Assembly (NCBI RefSeq): GCF_900635955.1
Contig: NZ_LR134201.1
Span: forward strand, 3,348,001 to 3,412,000
Length of the DNA stretch: 64,000 nt
Source of the DNA: Cedecea lapagei
GTDB taxonomy: Bacteria; Pseudomonadota; Gammaproteobacteria; Enterobacterales; Enterobacteriaceae
Reading direction: 5' to 3'
Part shown: one piece after another, positions 34,748 to 43,976 of the stretch
How the letters are laid out: every line of letters begins with the position of its first letter
How positions within the stretch are numbered: the stretch's first letter is position 1
Position numbers and translations under genes: made by a program
The notes under the pieces: model-generated
Told to the model about the DNA's origin: nothing
The model's database searches: none
The model's input: the letters and a program-made list of their open reading frames with translations, nothing else

Positions 34748-35641
34748 ATGCTCACCCTTCCTTTGTACGAATTTGTCCGACAGATGCGTAGCGACTATCG
34801 GGCCATGATCCCCATGGCCGGAGAACCCGACGTTATTAAAAAACTGGAAACGCGTAAAATCACGCTGTCAGCGGGAAGAAGGATTGAAGTTCGCCTCTAC
34901 ACGCCGACAAACGCCAGTCAGCAAGGAAAGCTTCCGGCCATACTTTTTGCCCATGGCGGAGGATGGGTATCCGGCGATCTGGATACCCATGATGTCCTGG
35001 CTCGCGCCATGGCAAACGGCACCGGCGCAATGGTGGTTTCCGTTGCCTACCGCCTTGCCCCGGAATACCCGGCCCCGTGCGGCATTGAGGATGTGTACGG
35101 CGCATTGCTGTGGATTTACGGCAATGCGGTCACCCTCGGCATCGATAATCAAAGAATTGCTGTCGCCGGAGACAGCGCCGGCGGCAACATCGCTGCGGTG
35201 GTCAGCAGGCTGGCAAACGATAATCAGGCGGTGACCATTCGCGCGCAGTGGCTGATGTACCCGGTGGCAGATCTTGACCTGACGACAAATTCGTTTTCGC
35301 AGTATGGCGAGACCAACTTCCCTACCCTGGAAGTCATGAAAAATGTGATGGCGTGTTATATCCCGAGGGGCATGGAGCTTGACGATCCGCTGCTCTCACC
35401 TGCTCATGCAAAGCTGGCTGGTCTTCCTCCCACGTTAGTTTCTGTCGGCAGTTATGATCCCCTCGCTGATGGCTGTATTGCTTATGTTGATGCCCTGCAG
35501 AAAGCAGGCGTGGAAGCCAGCATCCGGATATTTGAAAAGCAGCAGCATGGTTTTATTCAATTCTTTAAGGACAAAACGTCTCACCCTGAGGGAGAGGCGG
35601 CGTTAAAAGAGGGGCTGGCCTTCCTCAAAGAGTATCTTTGA
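34748..35641 (+). CDS. Alpha/beta hydrolase of the hormone-sensitive-lipase group
   Basis: A 297-residue esterase/lipase-type protein. The oxyanion-hole motif FAHGGGWVSGD (HGGG) and the nucleophile elbow GDSAGGN mark the HSL (family IV) group; the downstream Asp (SVGSYDPLADG) and His (QQHGFIQFF) complete the triad. No signal peptide is seen. I chose the ATG at 34748 because it has GGAG seven bases upstream; an ATG six codons earlier lacks an RBS. The natural ester is unknown. Confidence 0.85.
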   Translation: MLTLPLYEFVRQMRSDYRAMIPMAGEPDVIKKLETRKITLSAGRRIEVRLYTPTNASQQGKLPAILFAHGGGWVSGDLDTHDVLARAMANGTGAMVVSVAYRLAPEYPAPCGIEDVYGALLWIYGNAVTLGIDNQRIAVAGDSAGGNIAAVVSRLANDNQAVTIRAQWLMYPVADLDLTTNSFSQYGETNFPTLEVMKNVMACYIPRGMELDDPLLSPAHAKLAGLPPTLVSVGSYDPLADGCIAYVDALQKAGVEASIRIFEKQQHGFIQFFKDKTSHPEGEAALKEGLAFLKEYL

Positions 35642-35692
35642 CTGACAGCTTGCTCCACTTCGTTGAACCCACGGGGCTTTACGTCCCGTGTA

Positions 35693-36982
35693 TTAAAACC
35701 GAAGCCCCCAGCCCGCAACCACAGCCGGCAGCTGTGAAAGTAAATACAGCAAGAGCCCGACTGAGCCCCCCACCAGCGTGCCGTTGATACGGATAAACTG
35801 CAGGTCTTTGCCAATATTCAGCTCAATCTGGCGCGACATATCTTTTGCGTCCCAGCTTTTCACCGTATCGCTGATATGACGGGTGAGAAACGCAGAGAAA
35901 TCGGGTGCAACGTGCCTTGCCGCCTGCTCGAGATGTTCATTCAGCGAAGCCCGGAGCGAGGCATCAGCCATCAGCGTTTCCCCCAGCCACTGCCCTGCTT
36001 CGGCAATGCGTTTTTGCAGCCTGGAGTCCTCGCTTGCGATGTCGGTTTTCAGCCAGCCGCGCAGATCGTTCCAGAGCTCGCCGAGGTAGAGGTTAAACTT
36101 CTCATCCTGCTTCAGATAACTTTTGATCGTTTCCGCTCTGGCGGCCATTTCAGGGTCATTTTTTAACGTGTCGATAAGTCGCTGAACGGCGCTGTCAAAG
36201 GCGCGACGAAGCTGGTGCGTTTTGTCCTGACTGACGTCATCAAGCAGGGAATTCACCGCATCGGACACCAGCTCCGCGCTTTGCTCTCCCAGCCATTCAG
36301 TTGGCAGCACTCTGGCCTTCACCGGGTGTTCAGTTTCAAGCCAGTGTATGATTTGGCGGGCAATAAACTCACGGCTGGCCGGCTTCTCCAGCAGCGCCAG
36401 CAGCTGAGAAATTACCGAGTCGAGGAGCGCCTGGTGGCGATTGTTTTTGGTCAGGCTCTCCAGCAGCAGCGCGCTGGAGTAGCTGAGGTCGACTTTATCA
36501 ATCGCCTTGTGCACCGCGCGGCGTATCAGGCTCTGAATTCGCGCGTCGTCCGTCAGCGATAAAAACGCCTCCATGACCCTGAGCAAGTGCTGCCCGACCC
36601 GCTGCGCATTGTCCGGCTGGCGAAACCAGTTTCCCATCATTTGCGCCGGTTCATGGCGACGGATAAGGTCAATCAGCGACTGGGTGTCGAGAAACTTCTC
36701 CTGCACAAACTTGCCAAGGTTCTCGCCGATTCGGTCTTTATTTCGCGGGATAATAGCCGTATGCCGGGCAATAAACGGGATGGGTACGCGACGAAACAGC
36801 GCCACCACCGCAAACCAGTCCGCCAGCGCGCCGACCATCGCCGCCTCGGAAATAGCTTTCAGGCCGCTAACCCAGAAACTGGGCGGCAGGAATAAAGTGG
36901 CGACAAACGTCGCGGCGGCAGTCAGCAAAAGCGAGAGCGCCAGTCTTTTTGCACGCTTTAATTCGTTTAGTTTTTCCATCAC
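35693..36982 (-). CDS. yjiN: DUF445 family inner-membrane protein YjiN
   Basis: A 429-residue protein with an N-terminal hydrophobic hairpin (LALSLLLTAAATFVATLFL and AALADWFAVVALF regions) and a C-terminal helix (GGSVGLLLYLLSQLPAVVAG) around a long helical cytoplasmic or periplasmic domain. It contains VPIPFIARHTAIIPRNKDRIG, typical of DUF445. The function is unknown. It stands alone between the esterase and uspG. Confidence 0.88.
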   Translation of the reverse strand: MMEKLNELKRAKRLALSLLLTAAATFVATLFLPPSFWVSGLKAISEAAMVGALADWFAVVALFRRVPIPFIARHTAIIPRNKDRIGENLGKFVQEKFLDTQSLIDLIRRHEPAQMMGNWFRQPDNAQRVGQHLLRVMEAFLSLTDDARIQSLIRRAVHKAIDKVDLSYSSALLLESLTKNNRHQALLDSVISQLLALLEKPASREFIARQIIHWLETEHPVKARVLPTEWLGEQSAELVSDAVNSLLDDVSQDKTHQLRRAFDSAVQRLIDTLKNDPEMAARAETIKSYLKQDEKFNLYLGELWNDLRGWLKTDIASEDSRLQKRIAEAGQWLGETLMADASLRASLNEHLEQAARHVAPDFSAFLTRHISDTVKSWDAKDMSRQIELNIGKDLQFIRINGTLVGGSVGLLLYLLSQLPAVVAGWGLRF

Positions 36983-37148
36983 TTAAGCTTAGCGCCTGTC
37001 TCTGTCACCAGCCAGTCATGGTACAGCGTAACCTCCGGGCGGTGGCGTTATTACCGCAAACGGGCCAGGGCAAAAGAATGGCTTAGATCACGGCGTTCCC
37101 GCCACGTTGTGCCAGGATAGAGGAAACGTGACCAAAAGGAGATTAACG

Positions 37149-37580
37149 ATGTATAAAACCATCTTAATGCCGGTAGATGTTTTTGAAATGGAGCTGACGG
37201 ATAAAGCCATTCGCCATGCTGAATATCTGGCAAAGGAGTCTGAGGGCACCCTCCATCTTTTGTACGTTCTGCCTAAATCCCCGCTGTTTAATACCCATGG
37301 TTTTTCCTCTGACATCCGTAAATTCGACGAGTACCTGAAGAAAAATGCCGAAGAAAAGATGGAAGAATTACGTGGGCATTTCTCTCTGCCCAAAGAGCGC
37401 GTGGTGCTGGAAATTCGCTACGGTTCGGTGCGGGATGAAGTGAATGAGGTTGCGCAGGAGATCCACGCCGATGTGATTATTGTGGGCTCCAAGAATCCGT
37501 CTATTACCACTCATCTGCTGGGATCTAACGCCTCCAGCATTATTCGCCACGCTCGCTTGCCGGTCTTCGTTGTCAGATAA
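37149..37580 (+). CDS. uspG: Universal stress protein UspG
   Basis: A 143-residue Usp-domain protein starting MYKTILMPVDVFEMELTDKA. The ATP-binding motif (GSKNPSITTHLLGSNASSI, of the G-2x-G-9x-G-S/T type) is intact. UspG/UspF-type proteins affect adhesion and stress survival and bind ATP. AAAGGAG precedes the ATG; the earlier ATG at 37107 would add 14 unrelated residues. In E. coli uspG lies near rnk, so this marks the end of the shifted syntenic block. Confidence 0.92.
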   Translation: MYKTILMPVDVFEMELTDKAIRHAEYLAKESEGTLHLLYVLPKSPLFNTHGFSSDIRKFDEYLKKNAEEKMEELRGHFSLPKERVVLEIRYGSVRDEVNEVAQEIHADVIIVGSKNPSITTHLLGSNASSIIRHARLPVFVVR

Positions 37581-37623
37581 GAGGTAAAAAATAGCCTGCT
37601 TTTGCAGGCTATTTTAGATCGCG

Positions 37624-39009
37624 TTAAATCACGCTTCCCCAGACTAAATTCCCCTGATGGAACGTTGCGGTACGAGGAGAAATACGCGCCACGGCCTCTG
37701 CGGAGCAGGATGCATCCACCAGCACGAAGCTGGCTTCGTCCTCTGCCTTCGGCCACACCTGTTTGCCTTTATCGTCCAGCGGCAAAATGTTGCCGGTAGC
37801 AATCGCCAGCGAACGCGACAGGCTAAGCTCGCTCGGGCGAACGTAAAGCTGCGCGTATAGGTTGGCTTTTTCCAGCATATCCCCCAGCCCGTAAGGCGAC
37901 CAGTGGTCAATCACGCTGTCGGTGCCGGTCATCACCAGCACGCCCTTTTGCTGCAACTGTTTAAGCGGCATATGCAAAGTGCCGAGAGGCACGGTAGAGG
38001 CGAGGCTAATTTGCTGGGCCGCCATGCGAGTGGCGATGTCATCCACCTGCTGCGGCGTGAGGGTGGTCAGCGCAAAACCGTGGCTGATGGTCAGCTTGCC
38101 CTTGAGCTGTGGGGTCTTCTCAACCGTTTCCACCATGTAATTCACCGCCGCGACGCCCGCCGGGCTGGTTTCATGCAGGTGGATATCCACGCCTTTGTCA
38201 TAATCGAGCGCAATCTGGAACATGGTATCGAGAGACTTTTCCATCGCACCGTCAACGTTGGTCGGATCCAGACCACCCACGTAGTGGGCCCCGGCCTGCA
38301 TCGCTTCGCGCATCAAGGGTTCGGACTTTGAAAGCAGTAAACCATGCTGCGGAAACGCGACAATTTCACAGCTTAGCCCGGACTTTCTCTGCTCCAGCAC
38401 CGCCTGCAGGTTTTCAAGATTTTTCAGGCCTGAGACGGGTTCAATATTGCAGTGGCTGCGGGCGATGGTTGAGCCTTTGGACTGAATCAGGTCGATAAGC
38501 TTTCCGGCACGCTCGCGGGTGTAAGGCTGCAGCTCAGGCAGAATTTTGCGCTCGTAGGCGATCATATCCATGATGGTGGTGCCTTCCGGGCGGTTATGTA
38601 CCTGCCATGGGCCGCCGTAGAAGGTTTTATCCAGGTGAATGTGCATATCGCGCATCGCCGGGAGCAGCAGTTTGCCGCCGGCATCGTAAGCGTGCAGCGA
38701 GCTATCAGGGTGCGATTTATTTGCAAGCAATGCCGCAATTTTGCCCTCTTTGATTTCAAGCGTGTGCAGCTCGGTGCGGGTACTGACGGCGGTTTCGCCC
38801 TCGTAGTTAAACCCGGTCTCCAGCAGAACGTTATCCAGGTAGTAGTGTTTTTCGCTAATGGCTTTCATCTGATTACCGCTCTCACAACCCCTGGCCGGGG
38901 CATTCGCAGCCCAGACTGCGGTTCCGCTAGCCCCGAACAGCGCACAGGCTGCGGCGAGCTTGCCGCTGCCGCTGATAAAGTCGCGACGGCTTTTTTCTCT
39001 TTCAGTCAT
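37624..39009 (-). CDS. Tat-exported amidohydrolase (cytosine-deaminase-like)
   Basis: A 461-residue metal-dependent hydrolase. The N-terminus MTEREKSRRDFISGSGKLAA has a twin-arginine motif followed by a hydrophobic stretch and an ANAPA cleavage region, so it is exported folded. Metal ligands are seen in MHIHLDKTFYG, SHCNIEP, DIHLHET, SHGFAL and TGTDSVIDHW, the pattern of CodA-like deaminases. Its substrate is unknown; a periplasmic deaminase of a cyclic amide is plausible. It lies 48 bp after an ankyrin gene on the same strand and near a divergent AllS-like regulator. Confidence 0.85.
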   Translation of the reverse strand: MTEREKSRRDFISGSGKLAAACALFGASGTAVWAANAPARGCESGNQMKAISEKHYYLDNVLLETGFNYEGETAVSTRTELHTLEIKEGKIAALLANKSHPDSSLHAYDAGGKLLLPAMRDMHIHLDKTFYGGPWQVHNRPEGTTIMDMIAYERKILPELQPYTRERAGKLIDLIQSKGSTIARSHCNIEPVSGLKNLENLQAVLEQRKSGLSCEIVAFPQHGLLLSKSEPLMREAMQAGAHYVGGLDPTNVDGAMEKSLDTMFQIALDYDKGVDIHLHETSPAGVAAVNYMVETVEKTPQLKGKLTISHGFALTTLTPQQVDDIATRMAAQQISLASTVPLGTLHMPLKQLQQKGVLVMTGTDSVIDHWSPYGLGDMLEKANLYAQLYVRPSELSLSRSLAIATGNILPLDDKGKQVWPKAEDEASFVLVDASCSAEAVARISPRTATFHQGNLVWGSVI

Positions 39010-39057
39010 TTTTATTTTTCTACCCTGAGATATTTATGAACATAAGGTTTGCGGCCG

Positions 39058-39663
39058 CTATGCGCCCGCCTCTCTCAACAATTGAGCAATTTCGCGGAAG
39101 CCTTTCTCTTCGGCCAGCTCCAGCGGCGTTTTGCCGTATTTATCCGTCATATGAGGATTAGCGCCATGCTCCAGCAGCAGGGAAACTATCTCCTGCTGCC
39201 TTTTACCGCCGTCGTTCAGCACGATAGCCTCCAGCAGCGGCGTCCAGCCGAGGAAGTTGGTGTGATTGACGTTGATGTCGGTGTACGCCAGCAGCTCGCG
39301 CACAATCTCCACGTGCCCCTTTTCGCTGGCGGGCGTGATGCCTACGCCGCCAAAGCGGGTCAGGCGAGTCAGGTCAGGCTTCGCCGGTAATAACAGACGT
39401 AACAGATTGAGATCGTCATTCAGGCAGCTAATCAGGAAGGGATTAAAACAGGTTTCATCCTGCAGATTAATGTCAGCTCCCGCCTCTATTAACAGCGCAA
39501 CGCAGTCATATTTTTTGCCCAGGCTGGCGAGGGTTACCGCCGTTCTTCCCTGGCGGTTGGTGACATTGATATCCACCCCACGTTCCAGACAGGCTTTAAG
39601 CTCAGCGGCTTCCCCGTTCAAGGCCGCCGTCAGAAACCCGGTAACCAGCTCTTTTTCAGACAT
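39058..39663 (-). CDS. Ankyrin-repeat protein
   Basis: A 201-residue soluble protein made of about five ankyrin repeats (for example ELKACLERGVDINVTNRQGR, LLIEAGADINLQDE, LLLEHGANPHMTDKYGKTPL). Start MSEKELVTG (39663) has GGAG nearby. It is encoded directly upstream of the Tat-exported amidohydrolase. Proteins of this kind mediate protein contacts; pairing with an exported enzyme is seen in several proteobacterial loci, such as catalase-ankyrin pairs. No signal peptide is seen here, so it likely stays cytoplasmic. Confidence 0.85.
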   Translation of the reverse strand: MSEKELVTGFLTAALNGEAAELKACLERGVDINVTNRQGRTAVTLASLGKKYDCVALLIEAGADINLQDETCFNPFLISCLNDDLNLLRLLLPAKPDLTRLTRFGGVGITPASEKGHVEIVRELLAYTDINVNHTNFLGWTPLLEAIVLNDGGKRQQEIVSLLLEHGANPHMTDKYGKTPLELAEEKGFREIAQLLREAGA

Positions 39664-39841
39664 CGTGTTCTCCTGTGGTGCGCGGTTATTCCTGAAATCC
39701 GAGAATAACAACGGCCTGGGGGGAAAAACATCCGCTTAAAAAAGATTCATCGCTGATGGCGCTATTGTTGAATACTTTTTAATAATCGTCTTCAAACTGT
39801 GCCAGACTCCTCGTTTTGCGCGCCATCAAAGGGAGAACAGA

Positions 39842-40771
39842 GTGAACTCCATCTTTACCGAAGAGAATTTGCAGGCTTTTACCTGCGCCGCCCGCTACGG
39901 CAGTTTCAGCCGTGCGGCAGAGGAACTGGGCGTGACCACCTCCGCTATCAGCTACACCATTAAGCGAATGGAAACCTGGCTCGACGTGACGCTGTTTGTA
40001 CGTAATACCCGCAGCATTGAGCTGACCGAATCCGGCCTCTATCTCTACCGTAAGGCCAGTGATTTGCTGAATGATTTCCAGGGGATAAGACGGGGAATAG
40101 AGACCATTTCTCAGGGAATAGAAGCGAAAATCAGAATTTGCATCAACCATCTCCTCTACACATCACACCATACGGCAAGACTGCTAAAAATCCTGAAGCA
40201 GCAGTTTCCCGGCTGCCAGGTCGCCATCACCACCGAGGTGTACAACGGCGTATGGGACGCAATGCTCAACAATCAGGTGAATATTGCGATTGGCGCGCCA
40301 GATGCGCTGCTGGGCGGAGGCGGCATTGACTATATGGAGATAGGCAGTATTCGCTGGGTGTTCGCCGTAGCGCCTGAGCACCCGCTGGCGGCGGTGCAGG
40401 AACCCCTCCCCGAAAGCCAGCTCAGGCTGTACCCGAACATCATGGTCGAGGACACCGCCGCCACCCTCAACAAAAAGGTGGGCTGGCTGTTGCAGGGCCA
40501 GGAAGCGATTGTGGTGCCGGACTTCAGCACCAAATGCGAGTGCCAGATCCTCGGCGAAGGCATCGGTTTTTTGCCGGATTACATGGTGCGCTCCGCGGTA
40601 GAGAGCGGCCTGCTGGTGACTCGCCAGGTCCATAATCCCCGCCAGAGTTCCCGCATGCTGCTCGCCACCCAGCATGCGGCAACGGGCCAGGTCACCCGCT
40701 GGATCAAACAGCAATTCCGGCCCGGCGGCGTGCTTTCCGGGCTCTATCAGGATCTGCTCTCCCAGGATTAA
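39842..40771 (+). CDS. LysR-family regulator similar to AllS
   Basis: A 309-residue LysR regulator with a GTG start (GGGAG six bases upstream). Helix-turn-helix around residues 20-45 (GSFSRAAEELGVTTSAISYTIKRME). It shares with E. coli AllS the stretches ICINHLLYTSH and VYNGVWDAMLNNQVNIAIG. AllS activates allantoin catabolism genes. Divergent to the ankyrin/amidohydrolase pair, it may control that pair; nucleobase or ureide derivatives are plausible inducers. No allantoin enzymes are linked. Confidence 0.85.
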   Translation: MNSIFTEENLQAFTCAARYGSFSRAAEELGVTTSAISYTIKRMETWLDVTLFVRNTRSIELTESGLYLYRKASDLLNDFQGIRRGIETISQGIEAKIRICINHLLYTSHHTARLLKILKQQFPGCQVAITTEVYNGVWDAMLNNQVNIAIGAPDALLGGGGIDYMEIGSIRWVFAVAPEHPLAAVQEPLPESQLRLYPNIMVEDTAATLNKKVGWLLQGQEAIVVPDFSTKCECQILGEGIGFLPDYMVRSAVESGLLVTRQVHNPRQSSRMLLATQHAATGQVTRWIKQQFRPGGVLSGLYQDLLSQD

Positions 40772-40787
40772 CCCCGCCTCCCGATAC

Positions 40788-40854
40788 ATTTTACCCGGGT
40801 ATAATTGACAAAAGCTGGCGGCCTGCGTAGGCTGCTATTTTTACCCGGATAAAA
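40788..40854 (+). promoter_or_regulatory. Promoter bracketed by two TTTTACCCGG palindromes
   Basis: TTTTACCCGGGTATAA (about 40789-40804) and TTTTACCCGGATAAAA (40839-40854) are imperfect palindromes around CCGG with centres 50 bp apart. A perfect -35 TTGACA lies at 40805-40810, directly after the first, with a weak -10 TAGGCT (17-bp spacing) before the second. The DUF2239 ATG follows 12 bp after the second site. The layout suggests tight repression, possibly with looping, by an unknown factor. Confidence 0.55.
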
Positions 40855-40865
40855 TAGGCGCACCG

Positions 40866-41450
40866 ATGACCTCCCTTACCTTAACCGCCTTTCAGCGGCA
40901 GCGGCAGATTGCCCGCGGCAGCCTGAGCGAGCTGCTTAGCACCCTTCGGTCAATGCAAACCGGAGACGAACCGATTTTTATCTTCGACGATCGGAACGGC
41001 AAACGGCTGGATATCCACGCACACGGGGATGAAGCCAGCGCTATTGCCGCTTACCCTGAGCTTGCCGAGCGGCAAAACGCAGAGACCACCGTCGTGAAAC
41101 CTCGCGGCAGACCAAAGCTTGGCGTGTCAGCGAAGGAGGTCACCCTGCTTCCACGTCACTGGGAATGGCTGGCCACCCAGCCCGGCGGCGCTTCCGCGAC
41201 GTTACGTCGGCTAATTGAGCAGGCAAAAAAAGCCGCTGAACCGGCAGACAACAAACGCCGCAGGCACGAAAGCGCCTACCAGTTTATGCACGAGCTGGCG
41301 GGCAACCTGCCGGAATATGAAACCGCCCTGCGCGCGCTCTTTGCCGATGACGAAACGGCCTTTAGCGCGGCAACGGAAGGCTGGCCCCAGGATATTCACC
41401 GCTACGCCGCGCAGCTGGCGTTCGGCAATCAGGAACCCAAAAATGACTGA
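40866..41450 (+). CDS. DUF2239 family protein
   Basis: A 194-residue protein that fits DUF2239: N-terminal FQRQRQIARGSLSELLSTLR and IFDDRNGKRLDIH, central VVKPRGRPKLGVSAKEVTLLPRHW, and C-terminal EYETALRALFADD. The RGRPKLGV segment resembles an AT-hook and precedes a helical region, so DNA binding is possible but unproven. It is the first of three overlapping genes and is preceded by a palindrome-bracketed promoter. Confidence 0.85.
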   Translation: MTSLTLTAFQRQRQIARGSLSELLSTLRSMQTGDEPIFIFDDRNGKRLDIHAHGDEASAIAAYPELAERQNAETTVVKPRGRPKLGVSAKEVTLLPRHWEWLATQPGGASATLRRLIEQAKKAAEPADNKRRRHESAYQFMHELAGNLPEYETALRALFADDETAFSAATEGWPQDIHRYAAQLAFGNQEPKND

Positions 41451-41784
41451 AACGATGAACAAAAAAGAGCTGAAGCAGAGCTATAAAGACGGCCCGACGA
41501 CGGCAGGGATCTATTTGATCGCCAACAGGCAAACCGGCCATAAGCTACTTGCCAGCGCGGCGAATGCCCAGGGCGTATTAAACCGCCACTTATTTGAGCT
41601 TAAGTTTGGCCAGCACCGCAACAAGGCGCTGCAGCAGGCGTGGAGCCAGTACGGTGAATCTGCTTTTGAATTCAGCGTGCTCGAAAAGGTAAAGCCGGAT
41701 GAAAAGAACATTAAGGCCGCGCTGGAAAAGCTGCTGGAAAGCTGGCAGCAAAAACTGAGGATCGCCCATGAGCACCGCTACTAA
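41443..41784 (+). CDS. GIY-YIG-like nuclease family protein
   Basis: A 113-residue protein whose N-terminal half (TAGIYLIANRQTGHKLLASAANAQGVLNRH region) resembles a compact GIY-YIG domain: the GIY is intact, the second motif is degenerate (KLLASA). A lysine-rich helical C-terminus follows. It overlaps the DUF2239 gene by eight bases at ATGACTGA and the following hydrolase gene by 17 bases. GIY-YIG/DUF2239 pairs are recurrent neighbours in enterobacteria. Nuclease activity is uncertain because of the altered motif. Confidence 0.75.
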   Translation: MTETMNKKELKQSYKDGPTTAGIYLIANRQTGHKLLASAANAQGVLNRHLFELKFGQHRNKALQQAWSQYGESAFEFSVLEKVKPDEKNIKAALEKLLESWQQKLRIAHEHRY

Positions 41785-42655
41785 CCTGCCCGTCTCGCTC
41801 TACTTTGACGGGTTTGGCGAAAAATCTCATCCCGCTATCGTGCTTCTGCCGGGGCTTGGCAGCCAAAGTATCAGCTGGTCGCCGCGCTTTTGCCTGCGCC
41901 TGGCGGACGCCGGGTTCTATATTTTACGGGTTGATAATCGCGACTGCGGGCTGTCTCCTGTGCTGTCCCTGGCGGGCGAGCCCGATCTGCAGGCGCTCTC
42001 CCGGGGCCAGAGCATTTCTGTCGCCTATACGCTGCGGGAGATGGCGGCAGATGTTGCGCTGACGCTGGAGAACGCCGGCATTAAGGCTACGCACATCGTT
42101 GGCCGCTCTATGGGCGGTATGGTCGCCCAGCTTTTTGCGGCGCAATATCCACATAAAACGCTGTCGCTGTGCGCCATTATGTCCAGCACCGGCAACCCCC
42201 GGCTTCCGCCACCTGCCGCTGACGTAATGGCGATGCTGCTGGGGCCGAAGCCGGATCCTCACGCACGCCAAAGCGCCTGGCTTGAGCAGCAGCTCGCCTT
42301 CTTCAGGCGTATTGCCTCAACCCACCTCCCCTTTGACGCCGAGTATTACAGCACGCTGCTAAAAACCTCTCTCGCTCGCGCCAGTTCAGCTTCCGGCACG
42401 CTGCGTCAGATTGCAGCCATGGCCGCTACGGGTGACCTTCGCAATGAGATAAAACAGATTACGGCGCCAACGCTGGTGATCCACGGCAGCGACGATCCTC
42501 TATTCCCTGTGGAAGCCGGGAAAGAGATAGGCCAGACAATCCCGGGCGCAAAACTGCAGATCATTGAAGGCATGGGTCACGAAATGCCTCCCGCGCTGGA
42601 AGCTGAGATCGCGGCTCTTTTGTTAGCCCATTTTAATACGTCGTTAAAAAAATAA
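41768..42655 (+). CDS. Alpha/beta hydrolase
   Basis: A 295-residue alpha/beta hydrolase with LLPGLGSQSISW, nucleophile elbow GRSMGGMVAQ, an acid residue in VIHGSDDPLFPVE and a terminal His in EGMGHEMPP. It resembles aclacinomycin methylesterase-type enzymes in overall pattern. Its start lies inside the preceding gene (17-base overlap), so it is the third member of the DUF2239 operon. Substrate unknown. Confidence 0.87.
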   Translation: MSTATNLPVSLYFDGFGEKSHPAIVLLPGLGSQSISWSPRFCLRLADAGFYILRVDNRDCGLSPVLSLAGEPDLQALSRGQSISVAYTLREMAADVALTLENAGIKATHIVGRSMGGMVAQLFAAQYPHKTLSLCAIMSSTGNPRLPPPAADVMAMLLGPKPDPHARQSAWLEQQLAFFRRIASTHLPFDAEYYSTLLKTSLARASSASGTLRQIAAMAATGDLRNEIKQITAPTLVIHGSDDPLFPVEAGKEIGQTIPGAKLQIIEGMGHEMPPALEAEIAALLLAHFNTSLKK

Positions 42656-42828
42656 TAATTACAGTTGTTCACAGAAAACATTTACTGTTAACAAATAAAT
42701 GTTTTTTTAATGCGATTAAATAGCAATTCATGCGCTTGTAAACTTAATGCATTGCCAATTCGCTATCGATATGAAATTAATTACGATTCACCTGCAGATT
42801 AATACATTTCATTTAAGGGTTAATTCTG

Positions 42829-43551
42829 ATGTCAGAAATCATTTCAACACCCATCGCTTACCAGGTCGAGAATCAAACCTTTGAAGGCGTTCTGGTCTAC
42901 CAGGAAAACCAAAGCGCCGCACGTCCGGGCATCCTCATCGCTCCGAACTGGATGGGCGTGACGGACGGTGCAATTGAGCAGGCGAAGGGGGTTGCCGCAC
43001 AAGGTTATGTGGTGCTGGTGGCCGATCTTTACGGTCAGGGTAAACGCCCGACCAACGCCGACGAAGCCGGGGCGCTGATGACGGAAGTCATAAACACGCC
43101 GGCAGAAGTGGGCCGTATGCAGGCCGCGCTAGAAACGCTGGTCGCTCAGAAAACCGCGGCCGTGGACGGCAGCAAGCTGGCCGCTGCGGGCTTCTGCTTT
43201 GGCGGACACTGCGCGCTCGATCTGGCAAGAAGCGGAGCGGATATCAAAGCAGCTATCTCATTCCACGGCACGCTAAATACCCTGAAAACCCACACAGCCG
43301 GGCAGATCAAAGCCTCTCTCCTGGTGCTGGATGGCGCTGAAGATCCGCTCGTGCCTCGCGAGCAGCTCAGCGGGTTTGTCAGCGAAATGAATGCCGCATC
43401 GGTAGACTGGCAGCTGGTTAGCTACGCCGGTGCCGTCCATTCGTTTACCGATCCTGGCGCCAACGTGGAAGGCGTGGCGAAATATCACCCGGAAGTAGCA
43501 AAACGCGCTTTCGCACAGATGTACGCTCTGCTGAAGCACGTTTTTAACTGA
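42829..43551 (+). CDS. Dienelactone hydrolase family protein
   Basis: A 240-residue alpha/beta hydrolase of the dienelactone-hydrolase family. The catalytic Cys is in AAGFCFGGHCALDLARSG, where family members have Cys instead of Ser; the acid lies in LVLDGAEDPLVP and the His in AVHSFTDPG. The start has AAGGG upstream. It is separated by 173 AT-rich bases from the previous operon and is probably transcribed alone. Its natural substrate is unknown. Confidence 0.9.
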   Translation: MSEIISTPIAYQVENQTFEGVLVYQENQSAARPGILIAPNWMGVTDGAIEQAKGVAAQGYVVLVADLYGQGKRPTNADEAGALMTEVINTPAEVGRMQAALETLVAQKTAAVDGSKLAAAGFCFGGHCALDLARSGADIKAAISFHGTLNTLKTHTAGQIKASLLVLDGAEDPLVPREQLSGFVSEMNAASVDWQLVSYAGAVHSFTDPGANVEGVAKYHPEVAKRAFAQMYALLKHVFN

Positions 43552-43976
43552 TTTCTCACGGCCTCTGTACGCAGAGGCCGTGCTTTTCCAGTCTTTACGG
43601 AATGAATTGGGGGAGCCATCATCGAGGGCAAATTTCATGCGCGCCAATGGTGGAACTTATAGCCAGGGTATTATTATTAAAATAAAAAACAGTAAGGGAT
43701 TTTTATTTCCCTATTATTCATCCACAGCACTATCCATCATTAACTCCAATTATAACGAAGAACTTCCTCATTGAATCCCTGACGAAAAAAGTCTGGTAAA
43801 TAATCTGATAATTTTTCAAGCTCGCCAATGTCCCAGGCCAGATCGTCAGGTAATATCGCCGCATGATTTATTACAATAGCGCTAATATTTTAGCCATATT
43901 GCAAAAATGCAAAGCCAGTTTGCACCTGCCTGCCGTTTCCCGGACAATGGCCTTTTCATCTCAGGCTAACAACGTC
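43552..43976. other. Non-coding gap
   Basis: This 425-bp stretch starts with a short hairpin (GGCCTCTGTACGCAGAGGCC at 43560-43579), a probable terminator of the hydrolase gene. A 64-codon open frame from 43580 has no family resemblance or clear RBS. I see nothing else in it. Confidence 0.5.

Noticed and set aside
43580..43774. 64-codon open frame after the dienelactone hydrolase gene
   Set aside because: No ribosome-binding site, no recognisable family, and it starts inside the terminator region.
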